From contig NZ_JAMCOF010000002.1 of assembly GCF_023500045.1 (NCBI RefSeq), forward strand, positions 161,811 to 225,810: a stretch of 64,000 bases of DNA. The letters are read 5' to 3'. Shown here one piece after another: positions 9,380 to 19,661 of the stretch; position 1 is the first letter of the stretch; each line of letters opens with the position of its first letter. The position numbers were made by a program, and so were the translations under genes. Source of the stretch: Bartonella bilalgolemi. GTDB lineage: Bacteria > Pseudomonadota > Alphaproteobacteria > Rhizobiales > Rhizobiaceae. The notes under the pieces are model-generated. The model saw only the letters and a program-made list of their open reading frames with translations. It ran no database searches and was not told where the DNA came from.

Positions 9380-10171
9380 ATGGTGGTAGATGAGATGATG
9401 AAGGGTGCAAGTATTTGGCGAATATCAGCTCTTTGGATAGGTGCTTTTGGGTGTGCTTTTGCTTTACATGTTGGAGTAGGAGCACGATTTTATTCGAAGA
9501 GTATTCATATAAATGGGTTTGTATTCTCACCGATGGCTATGTTAATTGTTGTACCAGAAATTGTGCACCCTGATGTTAATCCAGATTCAGAAATATTAGA
9601 GTTTAATGTTTTAAAGGAAGAAGAAATATCAAAACCAGAACTTAGTAAAGTTCGACCAGAGAATTCTCTATCAAAAGAGCATCAGATTACGAAAGAGTTT
9701 CAGTCTATCGTAAAAAAAGATGGTTTTACAGTGCTGAAACCTTTGAAAAGATCTTCTCCATCAAAGATAAATCGTAAAGTTTTTATAAAAAAGCAATCAT
9801 CAACACTGAATATTACAGAGAAGAAAATTAATCGAAAAAAAGCACATTCATTTGCTGTAAGTAGAGAGAGTAATACAATAGCACTTGATAATGCATTATC
9901 AGAACATTGGTTAGCAAAGGTGCAAACACAGTTAGAAAAACAAAAAAGTTACATTGTAGGACAGCGTATTAGTAGTGTACAGGGAGTCGTGCAGTTAGAA
10001 TTTAAGGTGCGTGAACAAGGAGATATTTTTGCCAACCGTGTTATATTTTCTTCTGGTAGTCGGGAACTTGATTGGTTGGCTATGACAGCACTTAAACGTA
10101 TTGACATGTTTCCTCCACCACCACGTGAAATGGTGAATAAAACTATCAGAGTATCTTTGGTTTTTAATTAA
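9380..10171 (+). CDS. tonB: TonB energy-transducing protein
   Basis: A 263-residue protein linking the inner-membrane proton motive force to HutA. An N-terminal membrane anchor (about residues 12-35) is followed by a long charged, Lys/Ser-rich periplasmic spacer. The C-terminal TonB domain (from about residue 180) contains VQLEFKVREQGDIFANRVIF, SSGSRELDWLAMTALKRI and FPPPP. The spacer lacks the long Pro-Glu/Pro-Lys repeats of enteric TonB. The start is uncertain: ATG at 9380 has AGGA immediately against it, while ATG 9395 or 9398 has GGTGG at better spacing. Its position divergent from hutA indicates it is dedicated to heme uptake. exbB/exbD are not in the window. Confidence 0.88.
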   Translation: MVVDEMMKGASIWRISALWIGAFGCAFALHVGVGARFYSKSIHINGFVFSPMAMLIVVPEIVHPDVNPDSEILEFNVLKEEEISKPELSKVRPENSLSKEHQITKEFQSIVKKDGFTVLKPLKRSSPSKINRKVFIKKQSSTLNITEKKINRKKAHSFAVSRESNTIALDNALSEHWLAKVQTQLEKQKSYIVGQRISSVQGVVQLEFKVREQGDIFANRVIFSSGSRELDWLAMTALKRIDMFPPPPREMVNKTIRVSLVFN

Positions 10172-10846
10172 AGAAAGTAAAATTACTATACAAAATCATA
10201 CCTTATATCGTATTTAGATTTTTCAGGAAGATAATATTATTGGGGCTTGTGGTATTCATAGTCGTATTGAGAATGGGAATAACTAATTTCATGATAGCTT
10301 CTGTTAGATTTATAGAGATAGAAAAGTTGATAACACTATCAATATTTCTGATTACATATCTGCGTTTCTACGTTACTAAAAATGTTTATGTTTATAACAA
10401 AGATGCAGTTATGACTATATAGGGATTTATGGAAGAGAACGTTGTTAAAAACGCTTAACTTTATGGCAAAATTCGCTTTGCGAGATTTACGAAACTGAGA
10501 TTACTTTGAATATATCCTCGAAGAAAAAGTGTATGTTACCCAATAAAAACTAATTAGCTTATAATTTTTGTTAAGATTGAAGGGCTAACTGAAATTTATG
10601 CGCATATTCTTTCTAGATACTCAATGAGAAGAGATAGAGAAGGTCAGTAAAAAGGAAGGAAGTAATTACTTTTAAAAGTAAAACTATTTTGTTGTACACA
10701 GAAAATAAGCAATGCGTTTATATAAAAATTAAGTTAAATTATTTAACTGTTATGCTAATATAGCAATAATTTATTATAAGGTTTGCAGAAAATGGGTAGC
10801 GATGCAAAAATGGATGCATATTTTTTCATATTCGTGATTTTCAGAT
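10172..10846. other. Long gene-free region after tonB
   Basis: About 675 AT-rich bases. A 60-codon open frame at 10240-10422 is compositionally unremarkable and lacks a ribosome site, so I do not call it. The stretch may be decayed coding sequence, but I recognise nothing. Confidence 0.4.
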
Positions 10847-11485
10847 ATGCTTAATGTACCGTTTCAGCCAAATTTTTCATATGAATTGGATTTGCAAAAA
10901 AAGGGTTTTTTTTATGTAGCAGGTGTTGATGAAGTTGGACGTGGGCCTTTAGCTGGGCCTGTAGTGACGGCAGCAGTTGTTTTAGATAAAGACCATATTC
11001 CTGAAGGCTTGAATGATTCAAAAAAGCTTTCTAGCCAACAACGCAATAGACTTTATTATGAAATTTTGCAAAATGCATTAGCGATTTCGGTTGCTAGTCT
11101 TTGTGCTCGGACAATTGATAAGTCTGATATTAGAAAAGCGACTTTAGAAGCAATGCGGCGTTGTGTTACAGGGCTTGCCATTTCAGCACATTACGCGTTG
11201 ATTGATGGGCGTGATATTCCTTCTAATTTGCCTTGTCCTGCAATTGCTTTGATTAAAGGTGATCAGTCTTCGGTTTCAATTGCTGCGGCGTCTATTATTG
11301 CTAAAGTGATTCGTGATAGGATGATGCAATACGCTGGACGGGTTTATCAAAATTATGATTTAGAGAAGCATGTAGGTTATGGAACGGCAGCACACCGTGC
11401 AGCTATTGATAAGTATGGACCTATTGTAAGATTACATCGTTATAGTTTTTCTCCTCTTAAAGAACGCTATAAGGATAGTATTTAA
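10847..11485 (+). CDS. rnhB: Ribonuclease HII
   Basis: A 212-residue RNase HII, which removes ribonucleotides and RNA from RNA-DNA hybrids. [17 protein letters not shown] (about residues 26-42) carries the first catalytic Asp-Glu pair. [12 protein letters not shown] and ALIDGRDIP (third acidic residue) follow, then [20 protein letters not shown] with [14 protein letters not shown], the C-terminal block. The length is normal. The stop codon shares a base with the next gene (TAATG), so it is translationally coupled to tsaC. Confidence 0.95.
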   Translation: MLNVPFQPNFSYELDLQKKGFFYVAGVDEVGRGPLAGPVVTAAVVLDKDHIPEGLNDSKKLSSQQRNRLYYEILQNALAISVASLCARTIDKSDIRKATLEAMRRCVTGLAISAHYALIDGRDIPSNLPCPAIALIKGDQSSVSIAAASIIAKVIRDRMMQYAGRVYQNYDLEKHVGYGTAAHRAAIDKYGPIVRLHRYSFSPLKERYKDSI

Positions 11486-12447
11486 TGGCAATTTTACCAT
11501 TTAATAGTGCTGCAATAAACCAAGCAGTTGCGATTCTTCAACAGGGACAATTGGTCGCCCTGCCAACAGAAACTGTTTATGGATTAGCTGGTGATGCGAC
11601 AAATGGAAAAGCTGTAGCGTCTATTTTTTCTATAAAGGGACGTCCATTCTTTAATCCCCTTATTGTTCATGTAAGTGACATAGTTATGGCAGAGTGTTAT
11701 GTGAAAATTGATTTTCTTTCACGTCGGTTAATGGAGGCATTTTGGCCAGGTCCTTTAACCATGGTTCTACCGTTAAAGGCTCATCATAATATTCATCCTT
11801 TGACAACTGCTGGTCTTAATACATTGGCTGTTCGTTTTCCAAAAGGAGGCTTTGCAGAAGTTATTCGTCATTTTGGCCGTCCTTTAGCTGCACCTAGTGC
11901 TAATCAATCAGGAAAGTTGAGTCCTACTTCAGCTATATCTGTATTTACATCTTTAGGAACATCAGTGCCTTTAATTATTGACGGTGGAGCTTCAAAAATA
12001 GGGCTTGAATCAACGATTATTAAGATTTCTGATGAAAATGTTTACTTATTGCGTCCGGGAGGATTAGCTATTGAAGAAATTGAAAAAGTGGTAAAGAAGC
12101 CTGTAAAACGTTTGGATCAGCAAACTGCAATTGAGGCTCCAGGGATGTTAAGGTCACATTATGCGCCTAATACTTCTATGCGTTTAAATGTAAAAAAGGT
12201 GGAAAGCGGCGAAGCATTGTTAGCATTTGGACCTAAACGTGTTGAGGGTGTTGAAAACGCTGTCGCTGTTCTAAATCTTAGTGAAAGTGGTCGATTAGAA
12301 GAAGCTGCGTTCCATTTATTCCAGTATATGCAGCAATTGGATTCACCTAAAGTGAAGTGCATTGCAGTGGAGCCTATCCCATTTTATGGATTGGGGGAAG
12401 CTATTAATGATCGTTTAATACGAGCTGCAGCTCCAAAAGGGAAATAA
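11485..12447 (+). CDS. tsaC: L-threonylcarbamoyladenylate synthase (Sua5/YrdC/YwlC)
   Basis: A 320-residue two-domain Sua5-type enzyme making threonylcarbamoyl-AMP for t6A at tRNA position 37. The YrdC domain (residues 1-200) shows LPTETVYGLAGDATN, IKGRPFFNPLIVHV and PSANQSGKLSPTSA. The C-terminal Sua5 domain follows a linker containing APGMLRSHYAPNT. It overlaps the rnhB stop by one base and ends 2 bases before the next gene, so rnhB-tsaC-oxidase look like one operon. Long homologs are usually named sua5 and short ones tsaC. Confidence 0.94.
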   Translation: MAILPFNSAAINQAVAILQQGQLVALPTETVYGLAGDATNGKAVASIFSIKGRPFFNPLIVHVSDIVMAECYVKIDFLSRRLMEAFWPGPLTMVLPLKAHHNIHPLTTAGLNTLAVRFPKGGFAEVIRHFGRPLAAPSANQSGKLSPTSAISVFTSLGTSVPLIIDGGASKIGLESTIIKISDENVYLLRPGGLAIEEIEKVVKKPVKRLDQQTAIEAPGMLRSHYAPNTSMRLNVKKVESGEALLAFGPKRVEGVENAVAVLNLSESGRLEEAAFHLFQYMQQLDSPKVKCIAVEPIPFYGLGEAINDRLIRAAAPKGK

Positions 12448-12449
12448 AA

Positions 12450-13859
12450 ATGGAGCAAGGTTTGATTGAGTCTTTTAGAAGCATTGTTGGTTCTGAATAT
12501 GCTATAACAGATCAAGCGTTGATTACACCTTATTTATTTGAAAATCGGCGACTTTTTCATGGAAAAACGCCATTACTTTTACGGCCATCTTCCACAAAAG
12601 AAGTATCATTGATTATGCAATTGGCTAGTCAAACGTATACGCCGATTGTTCCTCAAGGAGGAAATACTGGTCTTGTAGGTGGTCAGCTGCCAGATGATAG
12701 CGGGCACAGTGTTATTTTATCTATGGAACGTTTAAACAGGATTCGAGCATTGGATCTTAAGGGTAATTTTGCTGTAGTGGAGGCTGGAGTCGTTCTACAA
12801 ACATTACAAAAAAAAGCCGATGAAATGAATCGTTTTTTTCCTCTTTCTTTGGCTTCTGAAGAATCTTGTCAGATAGGAGGAAATCTATCTTCTAATGCGG
12901 GAGGTACGGGAGTCTTAGCTTATGGTAATATGCGTGATCTTTGTCTTGGTCTAGAAGTCGTTTTACCTGATGGACGTGTTTTGGATGATTTGCGATTTGT
13001 TAAAAAAGATAATAGCGGTTATAATCTGAAAGATCTTTTTATTGGTGCTGAAGGGACTTTAGGGGTTATTACTGCAGCAGTTTTAAAGCTTTTTCCAAAA
13101 CCAAAAGGAAAAGAAGTGGCGCTTGTAGGCTTAGATAGTCCAGCGAAAGTTGTAGAGCTTTTGTCTCTTTCTCAATGCTATGGGGGGACATTATTGACTG
13201 GTTTTGAGCTCATGGGAAAACTTAGTTTTCAAATGGCTTTAAATTATAAGATGTGTGCCAAATCTCCTTTTGATCATGAGCATGAGTGGTATGTTTTGAT
13301 TAATATGTCATCATTACGGAGTGACAATGATGCATTATCAGCACTGCATGTTGTTTTAGAAATGGCTTTAAAGAATTCTATTATTGACGATGCAGTTATT
13401 GCACAATCATTAAAACAGCAAGATTTTTTTTGGCAATTGCGTGAAAGTATATCATCTGCACAGAAATTAGCAGGAGGATCTATTAAACATGATATTGCTG
13501 TACCTATTGCTTTCATTCCTGATTTTATTGCTGAGTCTGCTCTTATTGTGGAAGAAATGATACCAGGTGCACGAGTAGTTTGTTTCGGACATGTGGGTGA
13601 TGGGAATCTTCATTATAATATTACGCAACCAATTGGAGCAGATACTACAGCATTTTTAAAATTATGGCCGAAAATAACCCATCGTATTCATTGTTTAGCA
13701 ATGCAATATCAGGGAACATTTTCTGCTGAACATGGAATTGGTCAGCTTAAACGAGAAGAACTACGTACTTTTAAATCCCCTGTTTCACTAGAAATTATGC
13801 AAGAGATTAAGAAAATATTTGATCCTTTAGGGATTATGAATCCAGGAAAAATATTATAA
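12450..13859 (+). CDS. FAD-binding oxidase/dehydrogenase (D-2-hydroxyacid type, GlcD-like)
   Basis: A 469-residue flavoprotein of the VAO/PCMH family. The N-terminal FAD-binding domain has IVPQGGNTGLVGGQLPD (near 70) and GGNLSSNAGGTGVLAYGNMR. The C-terminal FAD-oxidase domain ends with CFGHVGDGNLHYNITQP (metal and substrate His residues), FSAEHGIGQLKREEL and FDPLGIMNPGKIL. Relatives oxidise D-2-hydroxyglutarate, D-lactate or glycolate. The substrate here cannot be fixed from sequence; D-2-hydroxyglutarate dehydrogenase is the best guess. It is third in the rnhB-tsaC operon. Confidence 0.88.
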   Translation: MEQGLIESFRSIVGSEYAITDQALITPYLFENRRLFHGKTPLLLRPSSTKEVSLIMQLASQTYTPIVPQGGNTGLVGGQLPDDSGHSVILSMERLNRIRALDLKGNFAVVEAGVVLQTLQKKADEMNRFFPLSLASEESCQIGGNLSSNAGGTGVLAYGNMRDLCLGLEVVLPDGRVLDDLRFVKKDNSGYNLKDLFIGAEGTLGVITAAVLKLFPKPKGKEVALVGLDSPAKVVELLSLSQCYGGTLLTGFELMGKLSFQMALNYKMCAKSPFDHEHEWYVLINMSSLRSDNDALSALHVVLEMALKNSIIDDAVIAQSLKQQDFFWQLRESISSAQKLAGGSIKHDIAVPIAFIPDFIAESALIVEEMIPGARVVCFGHVGDGNLHYNITQPIGADTTAFLKLWPKITHRIHCLAMQYQGTFSAEHGIGQLKREELRTFKSPVSLEIMQEIKKIFDPLGIMNPGKIL

Positions 13860-14007
13860 TTTCAGAAGAATAAATATTTTTTGGCATTTTTATTTAGAAT
13901 TTAATAACCAAAAAGAAACTAAGTTTTTTTATATAACTTTGTTAATAATCCAATGAAGAAAATCTGCTAGATTACTTGAGTTATTGAAAAAATTGGGAAC
14001 AGTGTAT

Positions 14008-14538
14008 ATGGCTAATCAATGCTTTAATCAGGCAAAGGCGGTGCTTGAATTTCGACTAGATCCGTGCCATTTGCCACAAATAACGACATATTTTGTATCA
14101 AAAACGGGTAATCAAATAGTTTGTTCGTTAAATAAATGTGGTGTTTTTTTTAAATTTGGGGCTTTTTCAGGTCTATCACACTTGATCCCAGCTCACCATT
14201 TTAGGGGGATTGCAGCGCGTATAGTAGATACTCTCTCAGGTGAGAAAGCCATAACATTGGAGCTATTCCACGTAGATGAGGAGATTTGTATTCCACTTTT
14301 AGTTTCTAGAAAATTAAATAATGTTTTTTTAGATTGGCGATTGTGGACGCAGATTTACAATCTTCCTATGCTTATGATTGATGAATATAATAGTATTATC
14401 AAGGTTCAGGATCGTTCTGTTATACATAAATTTTTTCACATAGTATCATCTAATTCTGTACAGAAACGTTTTTTACTTCGTGGTCATAATTCATTAGGTT
14501 TACGTTTGAAGATTGACAATCAAACTGTATTACAGTGA
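14008..14538 (+). CDS. Conserved hypothetical protein (possibly DUF6101)
   Basis: A 176-residue soluble-looking protein with no signal peptide or membrane segment and no catalytic motif I recognise. It resembles a family of roughly 180 residues found in Hyphomicrobiales (possibly DUF6101), with a central FFKFGAFSGLSHLIPAHHFRG and FLDWRLWTQIYNLPMLM. The open frame begins at TTG 13984; I prefer the ATG at 14008, preceded by a weak GGGAAC. It stands alone between the oxidase gene and a YcxB-like gene. Function unknown. Confidence 0.65.
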   Translation: MANQCFNQAKAVLEFRLDPCHLPQITTYFVSKTGNQIVCSLNKCGVFFKFGAFSGLSHLIPAHHFRGIAARIVDTLSGEKAITLELFHVDEEICIPLLVSRKLNNVFLDWRLWTQIYNLPMLMIDEYNSIIKVQDRSVIHKFFHIVSSNSVQKRFLLRGHNSLGLRLKIDNQTVLQ

Positions 14539-14677
14539 GATATGTGTTAATTTTTTATATGCTATGCAGTCATATATGTTTATTTCGTTTGTGTTTTGAC
14601 TTTTTATTCAATGATATTTAGATTACTATCTAATAAAAATAGAAAAGAATTTTACGTATTTGAAACATTCAGAAAAA

Positions 14678-15229
14678 ATGAAAATGCGTGTGCTTGCCTT
14701 TGAGCTTGATCAAAAGAAGGCAATAGAAGCGCAAAAAGCACATTGCCGTCGTTATATCAGAAGATTGAAGACATTTTTATATTTATTAATATTGTGGCTA
14801 ATTTGTGTTGTTATTTATTGTGGTTTTCTCATCATGATTGAGGGGCAAGATTGGACGCATTATTGGGGAAAGTCTTTTATCAAAACGGCTTGCATTTATG
14901 CTGCAATTATTTGTGTTATTTGGACATTGAATTATTATATTTTAGTAAATCATAAAGCATATCGTTTAGTAAAAAATAATCAACAAATAGGCCTTAAACA
15001 AATATGGCAATGGGATGATCATGCGCTTGCGATTCGAAATTCTTATATACAGGGTACTTACCCTTTTCGTCTGTTTTATGATTGGCATGAGTATCCACAT
15101 TTTATAGCGCTTTATATTTCAGAAGAAAAATTTAACATTCTCCCTAAAGCTATAATGACTAAAGAGCAGTTAGTCGATTTACGTACTATTCTATCACGTG
15201 AAATTACGAGTCCTAAAAAAAGACTTTAA
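14678..15229 (+). CDS. YcxB-like membrane protein
   Basis: A 183-residue protein. A charged N-terminus is followed by two membrane segments (roughly residues 40-62 and 75-95). The C-terminal cytoplasmic domain (HKAYRLVKNNQQIGLKQIW through FRLFYDWHEYPHFIALYIS) has the pattern of the YcxB-like domain. The biochemical role is unknown. The frame opens at TTG 14660; ATG 14678 is the more conventional start but no strong ribosome site decides between them. It converges on purD with only 14 bases between stops. A small inverted repeat there (AGACTTTAAAAGTCT) may serve as a shared terminator. Confidence 0.7.
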   Translation: MKMRVLAFELDQKKAIEAQKAHCRRYIRRLKTFLYLLILWLICVVIYCGFLIMIEGQDWTHYWGKSFIKTACIYAAIICVIWTLNYYILVNHKAYRLVKNNQQIGLKQIWQWDDHALAIRNSYIQGTYPFRLFYDWHEYPHFIALYISEEKFNILPKAIMTKEQLVDLRTILSREITSPKKRL

Positions 15230-15243
15230 AAGTCTAGAAAAGT

Positions 15244-16518
15244 CTAGTTTTCTCGCATAATAGCACGCCATCCAATATCACGGCGTACAAAACCTTGTGG
15301 CCAATCAATATAGTCGACTGCTTCGTAAGCGCGTTTTTGAGCGAGTTTTATGGTTTTTCCTATTGCTGTTATATTTAAAACACGTCCGCTATTCGCAATT
15401 AATTCCCCATTACGTAAGGCTGTACCGGCTTGAAAAATTTTTACATTAGGAAGAGAATCGGCTTTATCAATATTGCGAATCACACTACCTTTTTGAGGAG
15501 AAAAAGGATAACCATTAGCGGCCATAACAACTGTTAAAGCAGTTTCTTCAGACCATTGAAGATTTTTCTTTTTAAGATTTCCTTGAGCGGCTGTAAGAAA
15601 AAGTGGAAGAATGTCATCTTTTAGACGCATCATTAAAACTTGGCATTCAGGATCACCAAATCGCACATTAAATTCAATTAATTGGGGACCTTTTTGTGTT
15701 ACCATCAATCCAACGAAGAGAATGCCCCTAAAAGATATATCCATTTCAGCTAGACCGCGTAGAGCTGGTGTAACAATTTCTTGAAGAGTACGGTTAACCA
15801 TTTCTTCGGTCATTATAGGAGCCGGTGAATAAGCACCCATGCCGCCTGTATTGACACCCGTATCGCCATCACCAACACGTTTATGATCTTGTGCAGATCC
15901 AAAGGGGATGGCTACTTTGCCGTCACAAAGGCAGAAAAAACTTGTTTCTTCTCCCTCCAAATAAGCTTCAACAACTACTTCTTTTCCTGCATCGCCAAAT
16001 GTACCTTCAAAACAGGCGTCAATTGCATCAAATGCTTCTTCCATTGTTACAGCAACTACGACGCCTTTACCGGTAGCTAAGCCATCAGCTTTAATAACAA
16101 TAGGAATGCCTTGTTGATGAATATAAGATTTAGCTTTCAAGGCATTATCAAAGCGTTGATAAGGAGCTGTAGGAATGTTATTTCTGTAACACAAGTCTTT
16201 TGTAAAACCTTTTGATCCTTCTAGCTGAGCAGCTTTTTGATTCGGTCCGAATACACAGATATGAGCCGCATTAAGAGCATCTGTTATACCCGCTACTAAT
16301 GGAGCTTCTGGACCGACAACTACGAGATCAATGGCATTTTTTTTACAAAAATCAATGACACTACAATGATCATCAATGTTCAAATTAATATTTGTGCCAA
16401 ATTCCATTGTTGCAGGATTTCCAGGAGTACAATATAATTTCGTTAGCAATGGGGATGCCGCTATTTTCCATGCTAAAGCATGTTCTCGTCCGCCTGAACC
16501 TATAAGAAGAACGTTCAT
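15244..16518 (-). CDS. purD: Phosphoribosylamine-glycine ligase
   Basis: A 424-residue GAR synthetase, second step of purine biosynthesis, of normal length. The N-terminal domain has [20 protein letters not shown]. The ATP-grasp core shows [30 protein letters not shown] and [37 protein letters not shown] carries the metal-binding Glu/Asn. The C-terminal domain includes [11 protein letters not shown]. It is divergent from ubiA across 90 bases and convergent with the YcxB-like gene. Confidence 0.96.
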   Translation of the reverse strand: MNVLLIGSGGREHALAWKIAASPLLTKLYCTPGNPATMEFGTNINLNIDDHCSVIDFCKKNAIDLVVVGPEAPLVAGITDALNAAHICVFGPNQKAAQLEGSKGFTKDLCYRNNIPTAPYQRFDNALKAKSYIHQQGIPIVIKADGLATGKGVVVAVTMEEAFDAIDACFEGTFGDAGKEVVVEAYLEGEETSFFCLCDGKVAIPFGSAQDHKRVGDGDTGVNTGGMGAYSPAPIMTEEMVNRTLQEIVTPALRGLAEMDISFRGILFVGLMVTQKGPQLIEFNVRFGDPECQVLMMRLKDDILPLFLTAAQGNLKKKNLQWSEETALTVVMAANGYPFSPQKGSVIRNIDKADSLPNVKIFQAGTALRNGELIANSGRVLNITAIGKTIKLAQKRAYEAVDYIDWPQGFVRRDIGWRAIMREN

Positions 16519-16608
16519 TGCTTGCTCCTATCATAGAAGATGGTTAAATTAATTATTTGTCATAAGAATGAAATATTTCTATTGCAAGTTTAAAGGTAAA
16601 ATCATTTA

Positions 16609-17616
16609 ATGAAAAAAAGTAAAGATATTTTGCATATTCAGTCCTATGAGAAGCAGGGACGAGTTATGGATGCAGCTCCAAAACAGTGGGTTTATGATTT
16701 TCTTCCTTGTTCTTTATGGTTATATGCTCAATTAGCTCGATGGGATAGGCCTATTGGATGGAAGTTATTGATGTGGCCCTGTTTTTGGTCAACAACTATG
16801 GCTATTTTTTCTTATGAGATATCACAATTATCTATTTTGTCGATTGTCATTAATTGGATTTGGTATCTTTTTTTATTTTTTGTAGGCTCTATAGCTATGC
16901 GGGGTGCAGGTTGTACATGGAATGACCTTGTTGACCAAGAAATTGATTCTCAAATAGAGCGAACACGTTCTCGACCATTGCCTACGGGGCAAGTGAGTCG
17001 ATTTCAGGCAAAAATTTTCATATTAATACAATGTATTATAGGCTTAGGTGTTTTATTGCAATTTAATGTATTTACTTTTTTTTTAGGTCTTTCATCATTG
17101 GTAGCAGTTGCATTTTACCCTTTTATGAAACGTATAACAAATTGGCCGCAATTTTTTTTAGGTGTTGCATTTAATTGGGGAGCATTAATGGGGTGGGCTG
17201 CTGTGCATGGCAGTTTAAGTTGGGCACCAATAGCACTTTATATAGGCTCAATTCTATGGACGGTAGGCTATGATACAATTTACGCTCATCAAGATAAGGA
17301 TGATGATGTAATTGTTGGTGTTCGCTCTACAGCACTCCTCTTTGGTAAAAGAACTAAATATGCATTGGTACTTTTATATGGCGGTTTTGTAATTTTAACT
17401 AGCTTGGCATTTTATCTGGCGCAAGTCCCTATTCTGAGTTTTTTAGGGATTTTAATTGCAGCTATCCATATGTTTATACAAATTAAAGTTATTGATATCG
17501 ACAACAGTTTGCAATGTTTACAGCTTTTCAAGTCTAATTCGTTTGTTGGTTTTTTGATCTTCGCTGGTTTGCTATGTGGAGGAATTTCGACAATACTGTA
17601 TTCGATAATTTTGTGA
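16609..17616 (+). CDS. ubiA: 4-hydroxybenzoate polyprenyltransferase
   Basis: A 335-residue UbiA-family integral membrane prenyltransferase, which attaches the polyprenyl tail to 4-hydroxybenzoate in ubiquinone synthesis. The first Asp-rich motif is NDLVDQEIDSQIERTRSRPL (near residue 105) and the second is YDTIYAHQDKDDD (near 223). About eight membrane segments are visible. The start could be ATG 16666 (after GGGACGAG), which removes 19 residues; I kept the longer form. It is of interest because chorismate synthase, which supplies the usual precursor of 4-hydroxybenzoate, is a pseudogene nearby. Confidence 0.93.
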   Translation: MKKSKDILHIQSYEKQGRVMDAAPKQWVYDFLPCSLWLYAQLARWDRPIGWKLLMWPCFWSTTMAIFSYEISQLSILSIVINWIWYLFLFFVGSIAMRGAGCTWNDLVDQEIDSQIERTRSRPLPTGQVSRFQAKIFILIQCIIGLGVLLQFNVFTFFLGLSSLVAVAFYPFMKRITNWPQFFLGVAFNWGALMGWAAVHGSLSWAPIALYIGSILWTVGYDTIYAHQDKDDDVIVGVRSTALLFGKRTKYALVLLYGGFVILTSLAFYLAQVPILSFLGILIAAIHMFIQIKVIDIDNSLQCLQLFKSNSFVGFLIFAGLLCGGISTILYSIIL

Positions 17617-17707
17617 TATTTATGGTAATATGAAATAATCTATAATGTTATTAAAACAGAAATTTGTTGTAATATAAACAGAAGGTATTGCTTTAAGAGC
17701 TTGAGAA

Positions 17708-18331
17708 TTAGGGATAGAGTTTTTGCTTCTTCCAGTTGTTTTGTTTAATTGAGGCTCGTGTAAAGAGTAAGCGATCATGTAAACGGAATGGACGATCACG
17801 CCAGAATTCAATAGATAAAGGATTTACACAGAAACCAGACCAGTGAGGTGGGCGTGGGATTTTTTCTGCAGCATATTGTGTAGTATATTTAGCGATTGCT
17901 TTTTCAAGGGTAAAGCGGTTGTCTAATATTTGAGATTGTTTAGACGCCCATGCACCAATTTGGCTTTCACGTGAACGTGATTGAAAATATGCATCTGCTT
18001 CTTCAGTGCTGACTTTCTCAACGGTTCCTCTGATTCTAACTTGACGATGGAGTGATTTCCAATGAAAGCCTAAGGAGGCTTTCATTGATGCTAAAATTTC
18101 TTGTCCTTTGCAACTTTCATAATTTGTATAGAAGATGAATCCTTTAGAATTAAAATCTTTGAGAAGAACCATACGAACATTAGGTAAGCCTGTTGCATCT
18201 ACTGTTGCTAAAGCCATAGCGTTTGGATCATTGATTTCGCTTGTCGTTGCTTCTTTAAGCCAACGTGTAAAAAGTACAAAAGGTTCTTGCATTTGCGCAA
18301 AATTATCATTTGTTTGTGTTGTGCTGTTCAT
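17708..18331 (-). CDS. pdxH: Pyridoxamine/pyridoxine 5'-phosphate oxidase
   Basis: A 207-residue FMN-dependent oxidase making pyridoxal 5'-phosphate. Conserved blocks include [28 protein letters not shown] (FMN-phosphate contacts), [30 protein letters not shown], and near the C-terminus [17 protein letters not shown] with [11 protein letters not shown]. It has the normal length and domain order. It converges with ubiA and diverges from the DnaJ-like gene. Confidence 0.95.
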   Translation of the reverse strand: MNSTTQTNDNFAQMQEPFVLFTRWLKEATTSEINDPNAMALATVDATGLPNVRMVLLKDFNSKGFIFYTNYESCKGQEILASMKASLGFHWKSLHRQVRIRGTVEKVSTEEADAYFQSRSRESQIGAWASKQSQILDNRFTLEKAIAKYTTQYAAEKIPRPPHWSGFCVNPLSIEFWRDRPFRLHDRLLFTRASIKQNNWKKQKLYP

Positions 18332-18639
18332 AATGGACTTGTATCAATTAGTGCGAATGAAAGATTGTCTGATTCGTTTTTTCTACCAGCTGACAATGAT
18401 AAAAGGCTGTTCTTTTTTATTTTTTTAAATTAATTTATCACGATTTTTCAACGATGTTAGTTTTAGTATAGATTACAATACATTATATTGGATATAAAAT
18501 ATTTATTCCATATGGTATTTTCATTTATTTATAAACATATAGATAAAATAGAAATTACTTTAGTTAAATTGATTCAAAAATAAAGTTATAAAAATATGCC
18601 GGTTAATATTAAAAATGACAAAGCTGGAAAGAGGACAAT
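18332..18639. other. Divergent intergenic region between pdxH and the DnaJ-like gene
   Basis: About 310 AT-rich bases containing both promoters. No ORF or operator recognised. The plus-strand gene is preceded by a clear AGAGGA ribosome site. Confidence 0.4.
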
Positions 18640-19530
18640 ATGCGTGATCCTTATACGGTTCTAGGCGTGGCACGCACTGCAAGACCGCAAGAGATTAAAT
18701 CTGCATTCAGAAAACTAGCAAAAAAATATCATCCAGATCATAATATGGGTGATGTGAAGGCTAAAGAAAAGTTTGCTGAAGTGAATCAAGCCTATGAAAT
18801 TATAGGAGATAAAGATAAAAAGATACAATTTGATCGTGGTGAAATTGATGCAGAAGGAAAACCACTTCATCAAGCTTATGGTGCTGGAGGACATTTTAGA
18901 GATGGACATAATCCTTTTTCAGGAACTACAAGGGGATTTGATTTTGGTTCTTCAGGTGGTGTAGGTTTTGATGCAAGTGATATTTTTCGTGATTTATTTG
19001 GAAGAGGAAGAAATTTTTCAAATTCTACACAACATAATCAACCTCAACAAGGAGCTCATATTCGTACCAGTCTTTCCGTAACATTGGAACAGATGGTTGG
19101 TGCAGAAAAGGTAGAAACAATTTTTCCTAATGGCAAAAGACTAAAAATTAAGCTCCCAATTTATGTTGAGGATGGACAAACTATCCGTTTAAAAGGTCAG
19201 GGAGAAAAAGTACCATATGGACAATCAGGAGATGCGTTGGTAACTGTTTATATTCAAAAACATCCTCATTTACGAGTTGAAGGAAGGGCACTTCATCTTG
19301 ATTTGCCAATTCCTCTTAAACATGCTGTGTTGGGAGCAAAAGAGGAAATTCAGACATTAGAAGGGCGTGTCGTTGTAACAATTCCTGCATGGTCAAGTTC
19401 TGATCGTGTTTTACGGTTAAAAGGGAAAGGGCTTCGTTTAAAAAATGGAGAAAGAGATGACCTTTTTGTCCATGTTCGTATCATGTTACCCCAAAAAGAT
19501 CCTGCATTAGAACAGTTTTTTCAAAAATAG
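18640..19530 (+). CDS. DnaJ-family co-chaperone (CbpA-like, no zinc finger)
   Basis: A 296-residue type II J-protein. The J domain (residues 1-70) contains [14 protein letters not shown] with the HPD that stimulates Hsp70. A Gly/Phe-rich linker follows (about 85-130: [35 protein letters not shown]). The two C-terminal substrate-binding domains include [13 protein letters not shown] and [18 protein letters not shown]. The four CxxCxGxG zinc repeats of true DnaJ are missing, so this is not the main dnaJ. It presumably helps DnaK. It stands alone upstream of fabI. Confidence 0.9.
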   Translation: MRDPYTVLGVARTARPQEIKSAFRKLAKKYHPDHNMGDVKAKEKFAEVNQAYEIIGDKDKKIQFDRGEIDAEGKPLHQAYGAGGHFRDGHNPFSGTTRGFDFGSSGGVGFDASDIFRDLFGRGRNFSNSTQHNQPQQGAHIRTSLSVTLEQMVGAEKVETIFPNGKRLKIKLPIYVEDGQTIRLKGQGEKVPYGQSGDALVTVYIQKHPHLRVEGRALHLDLPIPLKHAVLGAKEEIQTLEGRVVVTIPAWSSSDRVLRLKGKGLRLKNGERDDLFVHVRIMLPQKDPALEQFFQK

Positions 19531-19661
19531 AAAGTTAAGATTTTTTATAGTACAAAATTATAGTTTTGAATTGATTTTAAACCAACTGCTTGAAGAAAAA
19601 GTTTACCTGTGCCATAGGCAAATGGGTAATGTTAATTTTTAGTTGCAATGAGGCAATGCTA

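Noticed and set aside
10240..10422. 60-codon plus-strand open frame after tonB
   Set aside because: No ribosome site, no recognisable motif, and ordinary for AT-rich non-coding DNA.
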